Below, piece after piece: positions 55,087 to 63,052 of a stretch of DNA of 64,000 bases. Source of the stretch: Cadophora sp. MPI-SDFR-AT-0126 (Eukaryota > Ascomycota > Leotiomycetes > Helotiales > Ploettnerulaceae); contig JAGMVK010000025.1 in assembly GCA_020747065.1 (NCBI GenBank), positions 673,631 to 737,630 on the forward strand. Reading direction: 5' to 3'. The first letter of the stretch is position 1. Every line of letters starts with the position of its first letter. The notes beneath the pieces were generated by a model, which was given only the letters and a program-made list of their open reading frames with translations, did no database searches and was not told the DNA's origin. The position numbers and the translations under genes are program-made.

Positions 55087-55262
55087 TGTAACGTTGAAGT
55101 AATAGAAGTACTAGAAATAGAAGTACTTAGGTTTAGCTAGAATATTACCGGATAAACGCCGGACTAGATTCGTATATATATAAGACTACTTCTTCTTTAA
55201 GAGCTTCTTATCTTTTTATTTCCTTTATATTAGACTTATAATATTACTATTTACTTACTCTC
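55087..55262 (+). repeat. Old, RIP-like-mutated LTR (left part), split by the young element
   Basis: Reads TGTAACGTTGAAG onward and aligns base for base with the minus-strand reading of the intact 222-base LTR (for example GGTTTAGC.AGAATATTACC and AGATTCGTATATATATA). The differences are almost all C-to-T or G-to-A transitions, on both strands, with very few transversions. It is in the opposite orientation to the young element. The right part continues at 63024. Confidence 0.8.
55258..55262. repeat. Target site duplication, left copy (CTCTC)
   Basis: CTCTC directly before the left LTR; the same five bases follow the right LTR at 63024–63028. Five bases is the usual size for Ty3/gypsy integrases. 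Confidence 0.85.
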
Positions 55263-55484
55263 TGTAACGACGCAATATTACTAAGTGCAGTATCAAGTAT
55301 GGGAGCAAGAGGGTAGGCAAATAGTAATATTATAGGTCTGGTACGAAGGAAACAAGAAGGTAAGGAGCCCTCACAGGAGGAGCGGTCCTATATATACACG
55401 AATCTGGTCCGGCTTCCGTCCGGTAATATTCCGGCTAAACCTGAGTACCCCTATTTCCAGCACTTCCGTCACTTCAACGTTACA
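55263..55484 (-). repeat. 3' LTR of the element
   Basis: 222 bases, starting TGTAAC and ending GTTACA (TG…CA with 6-base inverted ends). Reading across both copies by eye I found no difference from the LTR at 62802–63023. A TATATATA-type box lies near its centre. Confidence 0.93.
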
Positions 55485-55498
55485 TCACCCCCCTCCTG
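55485..55498 (-). other. Polypurine tract of the element
   Basis: On the minus strand CAGGAGGGGGGTGA lies immediately before the 3' LTR, the expected place and composition of the plus-strand primer for reverse transcription. Confidence 0.75.
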
Positions 55499-55890
55499 TA
55501 AGAGAGCTTGCCCCCAAGCTCTGAATCGTATTTCCACGTAGAATTATCGTTGTACAAAACAGTAGAGATATACAGCTTTGGTAGGGAGATTCCGGAGGAA
55601 GTGTTGATCCGGCAGTGCTGGTCAACAACAATAGCAGTGGTAAGCGAGGTAGTAACCTGACTGTAAAGCCGTCCGAAAGGCGTCCGAACCAGGTCTGGTG
55701 AGGCCATAATTGCTTGCTATTGTGCGTGTTGTAGTACTTAACAGCGCAGATCTCCAGAATTCTGACTTTCTTCTTCAAACAACTACAACTTCAAGCTCTG
55801 TAAGCGAACCTTGTACATGGAGATTTGTCGATCTGTACATATTGCTAATACATTTTGATAGTCCGTATCAAACAAAATAAGCAATTCGAG

Positions 55891-56795
55891 AGTAAGTTAA
55901 GTTCTGAATTCCTGGTGGTTCAGCGGTGATTCGGAGTTGATTCGGTGTATTGACATAAACAGTGCCTGCTCCAACCCCCGTCAACGCCCTCGAGTCCGCC
56001 TACCGCAAGCATTGCATCCGATGCGTCCGTCTGCTCGCCACGGAACCAGACCATGTTTGCGAGTTCAACAGTGCCAGAAGCAAGAAGTGTGCGTACTGCA
56101 AGAAGCAAGCAGAAAAGTGCAATCCCGTAGGTACTCCCCATTTCCTTTTCCCAAATCCCGATTGTTGTGAATGTGGTCCGATTGTGATCCGGATAAGCCA
56201 AAATACTGATTTCTGTACCAGATTCCGCACTATATGGCTGAGGAATATCACAAGCTCTCCCTCGCCATCACCGCCAAAGACAATGAGGGTATCATTTCTG
56301 CCTCCCAAGAGATCGATGCCGGATTGCGTGTTGCTGCCGCCAATGCCCCCAAGACACAGGGTGAGCTGCAGTTGGAGTTGTTGGAGGAAACCCGTGCTCT
56401 TCGCCGGGCTGTTGCGGATCTGGCCGCACAACAAGCTGTAGGTTACCCCCTTTTCTTTTGTCTTTTTCTTCTGTCATAAGTTTCGCTTGTAACTATCTCC
56501 ATCTGGGATAGAGATCTGGTTCTGAATATACCTGTTTTCCCCTGTGCGAGATTAGAATGACCTCCGATTGACGTGTGAATAGGGTCTGGTTTTGGCCCTA
56601 GGCCAAATCCGAGAGGAGATTGCCGCCGGTGCCACCAAGGTGGCTGAGACCGTTCGTCGTGGTGGTGTCAAGCGTAAGAGAGTGGAGGGGGAGGAGGAGG
56701 AGGGAGAGTTGCCGGCCCGTTTCCGGGCAACTCGAAGTAGTGGACGCCCTGGTGGCGCGGGGGAGGGAGAGGAGATTCCAAATAACTTGGAATAG
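55891..56795 (+). CDS. Spliced antisense gene carried by the retrotransposon: Cys-rich, NLS-containing protein
   Basis: Plus-strand gene inside the minus-strand element, between pol and the 3' LTR, predicted at 197 residues. Coding exons are 55963–56126, 56222–56437 and 56583–56795, joined in frame by introns of 95 and 145 bases. The first codon may be built by splicing: exon 1 ends in A at 55891 before GTAAGT, and the next exon begins TG after AACAG, giving ATG-Pro-Ala-Pro. Otherwise the first ATG is at 56234. Six cysteines lie at C18, C21, C33, C43, C46 and C53 (HCIRC … CEF … KKCAYCKKQAEKC), probably zinc-binding. A helical middle part follows (QLELLEETRALRRAVADL), then GGVKRKRVEG as a likely nuclear signal, an acidic patch and an Arg/Gly-rich tail. 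No family is recognised. Because sense genomic RNA cannot be spliced at these sites, the introns persist through transposition. Confidence 0.65.
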
Positions 56796-56963
56796 GGGGA
56801 GAATAGGCCCTGTTTCGGATTGGCTTCGTCGTTGGTTCTTCGTGGCTGTACCTTCGGTCAGACTTCTCATGCGGGAGTAGCCCCCTGTGGCGAAACCGGT
56901 GAGATGTTCTGGCTGGGGTGCAGTCGCAAGACCGCGGCGTTGGTGCTTTGAATCAGAGGGTAT

Positions 56964-59900
56964 TTAGATGGTCTGAATCAAACCTCGTTTTGCCGTCTTG
57001 CCAACTGGTCTATTGTCTTCCAAGTGACTGTAGTCGTCTTCTCCATTCTCCCATGCGGCTAACCATTCGGGCAGGTTTCGGGGTGGTCCCGGAGCAGAAG
57101 GGTTAACTTGGTGAAAATCTCTTAACTTGTGAGGCGACCCCATCAAATTAGACGCGTTGTACCATGTAGTATCAGGATCGTGGCCTACCCAACTGACTTG
57201 ATACTTTAAGGTGTTGCGGTACAATCGCGATGCGAGAACTTCTTGCACTTCCCATTCTTCTTGTCCCTCAATTACCTCGGGGGGGTTTCGGGGCTGTTCC
57301 TGACCAGGTAAGGGGTCATTTGGGTCCCGGAACAACAGCTCAGGAGCAAACACATCATGAATATTCGATCCTGCAGGTAACTGGAGCTGATAGGAGTTCC
57401 CTACTTGACGTAGGATTTCAAATGGCCCTTCCCATTGATTACCGAGCTTGCGGCTTGGTCGGTGGCTTTTGAGGTTCTTGGTAGACAGGTACACTTTGTC
57501 ACCTACTTGGAAATCGACAGGTCTGCGATGCTGGTTTACAGCCCTTGCCATGCGATCCTGCGCAGCCTGCATATTCGATTTAGCCAACTCCCACGCCTCT
57601 TTCATGCGTTCTGCCACTGCTTTAGCATCACGGTAGTTGAGCCTTTCCAGAGGAGTGGTAGCTTTAGGAGAGTTCCAATCCCAACTATTCCTCGGATCTG
57701 ATCCGAATTTGAGCCGGTACGGGGCCATACCAATGGAGGCATGAGGAAGGGTTATCTGGGCTCGATCTATTAATGGAATCAGTTCGCTCCAGTTGTCCTG
57801 GTAGAAGTTGACAAATGGCCGTAATCTCTGATCGATATACCTGTTCATGATCTCCGTCTGGCCATCGGTCTCCTTGTGATATGCCGTAGAAAGCTTGACT
57901 TTAACGCCGATGATCCGGCAGAACTCTTTCCAAAACGATGAGACGAACTGCGGCCCTCGATCCGATACAATCGACTCCGGAGTATGTCCGAATCGGTAGA
58001 TCCACTGGATGAAGAGTTTGGCGGTACCGCGTGCGTTAATATCTTGGTGGCAAGGAATCGTCACGGAATCCTTTCCCAGGCGGTCGATAAACACTAGGAT
58101 TCTGTCGTAACCATGCTTGTCCTTTGGGAAATCCTTGTAATCCATACACAAATGCTGCATAGGATAACTTGGAATTGGTAGTGGGTGGAGAAGGCCTTGC
58201 TGTTTGGAATGCTTGGAGTGCGAGAATTGACAGGCTCGGCAATTTCTTACGTACCGGTTGCAGTCCGAACCCATTCCGACCCAGTAGTACTTCGGGGCCA
58301 GGAGTTGATACGTCTTCAACCCACTGGGGTGAGCAATGGACGGCTGGTCGTGCACTTCTTTGATCAACCTGGTGCAAAGGGGAGTATTGCGTTGTACGCA
58401 GAGTCGATCTTTGAAGAGCAGGAGTCCATCCTTAATCGAGTAGTCTTTGGGTAAGGATTTTCGCACGTCGGCAAAGGCAGTACGATTGTCCTGACAAAGC
58501 TTTTCAATGAGGTTAAAAGAGTCCAGGGGAGCATTCGGAGGAGCTTCTGCCTCGGCAGTGGTCAACGGCGAGAGAGATGCCACAACTACGGAGGAAACAA
58601 ACCGTTCCGCCAGCTCAGAATTGATGCGGGGGTCGAGCCTTCCCGGTGCCAGTAGGGTTCGGCTCCGACTATCTTTCTGGACCTGTTTCTGTACTTCCAA
58701 ATCCTGCTCCCGACGGCTCAAGATGTCCGCCCTCTGGTTATCTTTACCAGGGGTATACATGATTTGGAAGTTAAAGTCAGAGAGAAATTCCATCCAACGA
58801 GCTTGCTTAGCGGTGAGCACTTTAGTGGTCATGAAGTACTCCAGAGAGCGGTGGTCCGAATATACCTCGATTCTGTTCCGAAGGGACATCAACTCTGGGC
58901 GCCACTTGTGAAAGCTTTCCACGATGGCGTACAGTTCTTTGTCGTGGATTTCCCAGTTTGGTTCGTGACCGTTGAGTACGTGCGAATAGAATCCGAGTGG
59001 GTACCATTGTTTGTCGTCGTGCTGTTGTGACACCACTCCAGCGATTACCCCGTCAGAAGCATCCGTTTCCAGCTTGGTAGGCAATTCCGGCTGGAAATGG
59101 TAAATCCGTTGAATTGACAGCAACTGCTTTCGGAGCTCTTCAAACGCAACGCGACACTCTTCTGTCCAATTCCAGGCTACTGTAGGTCGAGTAAGCGCAG
59201 ACAGAGGTTTGGCAATGAGCCCGAAGTTGCGTATGAATTGTCGGTAAAAACCACAGAACCCTAGGTACGACTTGACGGCTGTCACGGTCTTGGGGTACTT
59301 CCAGTTGCGCAGTGGTTCAACCTTCTCCGGATCTGCCTCGATACCCTCAGTGGTTACTATATAGCCCAGGTACTTAGTGCGGGTGACATGGAATTCGCAT
59401 TTCTTGATGTCAGCTTGCAATCCGGCTTCCATCAAACGCTTCAGTACAGATTCTACGTGGGCCTGGTGTTCCCCTACAGATTCGGAGTAGATTAGGATAT
59501 CGTCCAGGTAAGCCATGCAGAAGTTGTCCAGGTAGTCAAGGAGTACGTCGTTCATATAACGTTGGTATGTGCCAGGTCCATTGCAAAGGCCAAATGGTAG
59601 TACCTTACACTTATATGATCCGTATCTGGTCCGAAACGTGGTATACTCCTCGGAGGCTGGATCCATGCGGATGCGGTTGAAGGCGGCCCGAATATCCAAT
59701 TTTGTAAATATCTTTGCATTCGACACTCTAGCAAGGAGCTCGTCGATTCGGGGGATTGGATAAGCGTCTTTTCGTGTGAGGGCATTCAGCTTGCGATAAT
59801 CAATGCAGAATCGCAGACCTCCATCGGGCTTTTTGACAAAGAGTACAGGTGATGCAAATGGGCTCTGGCTCGACTCGATAAAACCCTTGTCTAGATTCTC

Positions 59901-60905
59901 CAGGAGGTACTCCTTCATCACTTTGAGCTCCTCTGTTGATTGACGATAGAGAGGAGAGTAGGCGTCAGGTAGTGGCCCCTCAAGATGAATCTTGTGGTCG
60001 TAATATCGATGAGGTGGAAGAGTATCTGCATCTTTCTTGGAAAATGCCGACTTCAGGTGTTGGTACTGTTTCGGAAGCCTTTCGGATAGGAGTCGGGCGG
60101 TGTCAGGATCTTCCGGTTCATACTGTTCCTGTAAGATGCGGTCTATCTCATAGATACTGGTTTGGAAGAACTCGGTATCTTTGCGTTTCATGTTGAAATG
60201 GAAGGCGTTTGCGCTGATCTCGCAGATAAACACAGATGTAGGTGGTGTCCTCGATGGTTTGCATTTTAATTTCCGGACCCGTAAAGGTCCTTCACTTGCG
60301 GGGGACAATATCGGGGCCGGTTCGGGAGCGACTCGGAGGAGATGTTCTCCTAGCATTTGAACTGTGAAGGGGAGATGTTTTCGTCGCATCTCGTCCTTTT
60401 GGATTGCCAGATCTCTGCGGTTTGCGTCGCTCTGGTAGTCTCGTCGTGGAGGGAGCTGCGTGCGTGGAAAGGGCAAGACTAGCTCCCGAGACCATTGTTT
60501 GGTAGGCGGGTAATCAGATGGCCACAAAAATCGATTCTGGTCTGTCTGCAACTTGAGACGGAATCGACGCATCCATTTGACGCCTATTATCATATCCTGC
60601 TTCCCTAGGTCAAGGATCACAAAGGGACAGTTATACACGCGTCGACCGTCAATCGTCAAGTGCAGACGCATGTAGTGGGTGGCGTGGCTTCGGACGGAGT
60701 TCTGAAAACCACGGATTGGTACAGTGTGCGGGAGGGGCTGAATCTTCACTCCTAACGCCCTCGAAAGGCGTGTGGATATGGTCCGATTCACGAAGAGATA
60801 ACCGTTTGCTCCAGTGTCTGCTAATGCGGAGAGTGCAACTCCTAATCCATTCATACTAAGTGTACAATTGACTACGAACTGCTTCCCCCCCATTAGAGAG
60901 TTCAA
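56964..60905 (-). CDS. pol: Pol polyprotein: protease, reverse transcriptase, RNase H, integrase, chromodomain
   Basis: An uninterrupted frame of 1,313 codons counted from a TTG at 60905. The frame is open further upstream through the gag stop, so Pol is probably made as Gag-Pol by a −1 frameshift. Protease: ALADTGANGYLF (DTG near residue 30). Reverse transcriptase: FCIDYRKLN, then AYLDDILIY (residues 465–473). RNase H begins at KLETDASDGV (about 611) with later YSDHRSLEYF. Integrase: His/Cys zinc part around 852–892 (CRAC), then the catalytic Asp in MDYKDF (about 922), SDRGPQF (982) and Glu in DGQTEIMN (1018). A chromodomain near 1225–1285 (LKYQVSWVGHDPDTTW) marks it as a chromovirus, expected to target heterochromatin. 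No stops or frameshifts were found. Confidence 0.93.
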   Translation of the reverse strand: MNSLMGGKQFVVNCTLSMNGLGVALSALADTGANGYLFVNRTISTRLSRALGVKIQPLPHTVPIRGFQNSVRSHATHYMRLHLTIDGRRVYNCPFVILDLGKQDMIIGVKWMRRFRLKLQTDQNRFLWPSDYPPTKQWSRELVLPFPRTQLPPRRDYQSDANRRDLAIQKDEMRRKHLPFTVQMLGEHLLRVAPEPAPILSPASEGPLRVRKLKCKPSRTPPTSVFICEISANAFHFNMKRKDTEFFQTSIYEIDRILQEQYEPEDPDTARLLSERLPKQYQHLKSAFSKKDADTLPPHRYYDHKIHLEGPLPDAYSPLYRQSTEELKVMKEYLLENLDKGFIESSQSPFASPVLFVKKPDGGLRFCIDYRKLNALTRKDAYPIPRIDELLARVSNAKIFTKLDIRAAFNRIRMDPASEEYTTFRTRYGSYKCKVLPFGLCNGPGTYQRYMNDVLLDYLDNFCMAYLDDILIYSESVGEHQAHVESVLKRLMEAGLQADIKKCEFHVTRTKYLGYIVTTEGIEADPEKVEPLRNWKYPKTVTAVKSYLGFCGFYRQFIRNFGLIAKPLSALTRPTVAWNWTEECRVAFEELRKQLLSIQRIYHFQPELPTKLETDASDGVIAGVVSQQHDDKQWYPLGFYSHVLNGHEPNWEIHDKELYAIVESFHKWRPELMSLRNRIEVYSDHRSLEYFMTTKVLTAKQARWMEFLSDFNFQIMYTPGKDNQRADILSRREQDLEVQKQVQKDSRSRTLLAPGRLDPRINSELAERFVSSVVVASLSPLTTAEAEAPPNAPLDSFNLIEKLCQDNRTAFADVRKSLPKDYSIKDGLLLFKDRLCVQRNTPLCTRLIKEVHDQPSIAHPSGLKTYQLLAPKYYWVGMGSDCNRYVRNCRACQFSHSKHSKQQGLLHPLPIPSYPMQHLCMDYKDFPKDKHGYDRILVFIDRLGKDSVTIPCHQDINARGTAKLFIQWIYRFGHTPESIVSDRGPQFVSSFWKEFCRIIGVKVKLSTAYHKETDGQTEIMNRYIDQRLRPFVNFYQDNWSELIPLIDRAQITLPHASIGMAPYRLKFGSDPRNSWDWNSPKATTPLERLNYRDAKAVAERMKEAWELAKSNMQAAQDRMARAVNQHRRPVDFQVGDKVYLSTKNLKSHRPSRKLGNQWEGPFEILRQVGNSYQLQLPAGSNIHDVFAPELLFRDPNDPLPGQEQPRNPPEVIEGQEEWEVQEVLASRLYRNTLKYQVSWVGHDPDTTWYNASNLMGSPHKLRDFHQVNPSAPGPPRNLPEWLAAWENGEDDYSHLEDNRPVGKTAKRGLIQTI

Positions 60906-60955
60906 ATCGAGTTTTGACAGATCACATTTGCGCAGGCCTAAGAAGGAGTCTTTTC

Positions 60956-62305
60956 CTAGGCCTCTTCGTTTTCCTGCATTTGATCTTCCTCACTCTCCGC
61001 TATCCCTTCAGCATCATCATTGACTTCCTCCTCGTCAAGGACCTGAACCTTAGCCGATTCGGGACAGTCTGACTTGTAGTGTCCAAACTTTCCGCACCCA
61101 TAACACTTCACCTGCGGGTCGCCAGAACCTCCCTGAGGTTTCTGCGTGCCCTCCCGACGCGGTAGGGTGGGAGTTGCGAAGGTCTGCGATGTTGAGTGGT
61201 GGTGGAAGGGAGCGTTGGGAGAAGAAGTAGGTTTAAGTACTGGTTGAGAAGTGGGTGGTCCGGAAGTCTTCCGAAAGGGGCCCGACCTGGCTGCCCTCCT
61301 GGGAGAGTCTGATTTACGGAGGCTGGCAAGAGACGGGTTGAGTTGTGCATTCCGTCGCCTATCAGCGTCAATTGAGATGAGATGGGTTACCATCGCCGTG
61401 TAGTCGTCTTGCCATAAGCTCTTGACTGACGTGGTGGCGGCATGAAGCTGGGGGGTGATTTTGAGCCACATGAAGAAGAACCATTCTGTACGGGCCACAT
61501 TTCCTTGGATTGCGGTATTCTGGAATCTCGCACGAAATTGGGCAAAGGTTTCGCGTGCGTGATCTGGTTCTTGCATATTCATATCGAAGAACTTAGTACG
61601 AGCCTCGTAGGCTTCATTTCCAGTAAGGAAGTAGGTCTCCAGTAAAGAAATCATTTCCTGGGCTGTCCGGAACGTATCAGTTTCGGACAGGTATTGAGGC
61701 TCTAGGTAAGAGCGGGCTAGGCCAGTGGTCGATCCCCACACTAAAGCTCGCTGTGCTCGAGCGTCTGGGTAGAGACTCGCGTTGACCTCTAATCGATCTT
61801 TAACTGAAGCTTTCCATTGCTTGAACGTCGGGTCGGTTCCTTCGTCCAAGGGAGAGATCTTTTCTGTGAGCTGTACCTTAGGTCCCCGAGGGGCATCCGA
61901 TTCCGCCCCGTATGTGGTAAGGGGGGTATTTTCTGGCTCAAACGGGGTACGTCCACTCTGACCTGTGGATTCGTCTCTTTCCGTTGATCGAATAATCGGC
62001 GGCACGGTTCCAAGGGGAATCGAGGTAGGATTGGCGGGGGGTGCTACTGGCGTGGCTCGAGCGGAAATTAGCAATTGCTCGATACGAGCCAAGGAGGCCT
62101 CTTGAGCACGATTTCGATTCTCCATGGATTGGATAATTCCTCTCAACACGTCTGGGTCGCTGAAGTCTCTCTCATCTCGGTTTGCGCGACCTTTGCCTTT
62201 GTTGCCTCGAGTCCTGCGGCCAGAAAGGCTTCCGGCTGGAGTTGGAGAGTTGAGAGTGTTGTCAGTGGCTCCGCTAGACGGACCTGCCGTGTTAGTGGTA
62301 TCCAT
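60956..62305 (-). CDS. gag: Gag nucleocapsid polyprotein
   Basis: 449 residues from the ATG at 62305 (MDTTNTAGPSS). The frame stays open upstream to 62545, but without an ATG. A coiled-coil-like segment (ENRNRAQEASLARIEQLL) precedes the capsid region (SLYPDARAQRALVWG … FAQFRARFQNTAI). A Ser/Pro/Arg-rich stretch follows, then one zinc knuckle CYGCGKFGHYKSDC (C-x2-C-x4-H-x4-C) that binds genomic RNA, and an acidic tail. It forms the virus-like particle in which reverse transcription occurs. Pol lies in the −1 frame directly behind. Confidence 0.9.
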   Translation of the reverse strand: MDTTNTAGPSSGATDNTLNSPTPAGSLSGRRTRGNKGKGRANRDERDFSDPDVLRGIIQSMENRNRAQEASLARIEQLLISARATPVAPPANPTSIPLGTVPPIIRSTERDESTGQSGRTPFEPENTPLTTYGAESDAPRGPKVQLTEKISPLDEGTDPTFKQWKASVKDRLEVNASLYPDARAQRALVWGSTTGLARSYLEPQYLSETDTFRTAQEMISLLETYFLTGNEAYEARTKFFDMNMQEPDHARETFAQFRARFQNTAIQGNVARTEWFFFMWLKITPQLHAATTSVKSLWQDDYTAMVTHLISIDADRRRNAQLNPSLASLRKSDSPRRAARSGPFRKTSGPPTSQPVLKPTSSPNAPFHHHSTSQTFATPTLPRREGTQKPQGGSGDPQVKCYGCGKFGHYKSDCPESAKVQVLDEEEVNDDAEGIAESEEDQMQENEEA

Positions 62306-62801
62306 GATAGGAATAGGAGAAGATTCGGGCGTGATTCGGGTCAGTCCCGAAATAGGGGTTCCAGGAGTGTTGAGGGGACACTTCGCAATTTCCCAGCAAG
62401 GGATATTAGCATTAGGGTAGTTTTTGTACGCCGCAACTCCATAGGCGGTGGGAGTTGCGCGGTTGCGTTCCGAAGGGGAACGAAGGTAGTTTAAGAGAGT
62501 TTCGTAAACTTGAGGGTTCCGGTAGCAGTAGTTGCGATACCTCAAATTTGTCCACAGCGGCCTCTGTGCGGAGGGGGTTATTTGGAGTCTCTGTCAATGA
62601 AGACTACTCCACTCTGATTATACTGATTTGCGACGAGCAGAACCAAACCCTGGTTCATCAGTTCGTTCAGGAGATCTCTGGAATCCTGACTCTTCGAGGA
62701 TAGCAATCGGGGGCGATTCGGATAAGAATCGGTCGACTGTATCTTCTGGGTGGTGGGATATTATATAGGCCGTCCCCGGCGGGAGTGACCTTCTTGTTTA
62801 A
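62306..62801 (-). other. 5' leader of the retrotransposon
   Basis: About 500 bases between the 5' LTR and gag. It should hold the primer-binding and packaging signals. A frame in phase with gag is open for most of it, from 62545, without ATG. No tRNA-complementary TGG site was found next to the LTR. Confidence 0.6.
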
Positions 62802-63023
62802 TGTAACGACGCAATATTACTAAGTGCAGTATCAAGTATGGGAGCAAGAGGGTAGGCAAATAGTAATATTATAGGTCTGGTACGAAGGAAACAAGAAGGT
62901 AAGGAGCCCTCACAGGAGGAGCGGTCCTATATATACACGAATCTGGTCCGGCTTCCGTCCGGTAATATTCCGGCTAAACCTGAGTACCCCTATTTCCAGC
63001 ACTTCCGTCACTTCAACGTTACA
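62802..63023 (-). repeat. 5' LTR of the element
   Basis: 222 bases, same sequence by eye as the LTR at 55263–55484, starting TGTAAC and ending GTTACA. It should carry the promoter for the minus-strand genomic RNA. Confidence 0.93.
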
Positions 63024-63052
63024 CTCTCTTACTCTTATACTTAATACTATTG
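63024..63052 (+). repeat. Old LTR, right part, starting with the second CTCTC target copy
   Basis: 63024–63028 is the right copy of CTCTC. The bases after it (TTACTCTTATACTTAATACT) continue the old LTR exactly where the left part stops, matching the intact LTR's TTGCTCCCATACTTGATACT with only C-to-T and G-to-A changes. The match ends about 25 bases before the expected LTR end, so the old copy is truncated. Confidence 0.75.

Larger units (their letters stand above)
55263..63023 (-). mobile_element. Complete chromovirus-type Ty3/gypsy LTR retrotransposon
   Basis: 7,761 bases, transcribed on the minus strand. It has 222-base LTRs, a CTCTC target duplication, a 5' leader, gag, pol with a C-terminal chromodomain, a polypurine tract and an extra gene on the opposite strand between pol and the 3' LTR. 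The LTRs look identical by eye and all frames are open, so the insertion is recent and the copy may be active. It inserted into an old LTR of the same family. No TGG-starting primer-binding site follows the 5' LTR directly; the bases there read TTAAACAAGAAGG, so the priming mode is open. Confidence 0.93.

Noticed and set aside
55485..55778. 97-codon minus-strand ORF in the element, next to the polypurine tract
   Set aside because: No domain, lies in the 3' untranslated part of the element, and gives no better coding signal than chance.
55962..56441. 159-codon unspliced plus-strand ORF in the element
   Set aside because: It starts at GTG and reads through a clear GTAGGT…CAG intron; the spliced model with the 56234–56437 and 56583–56795 exons explains the region better.
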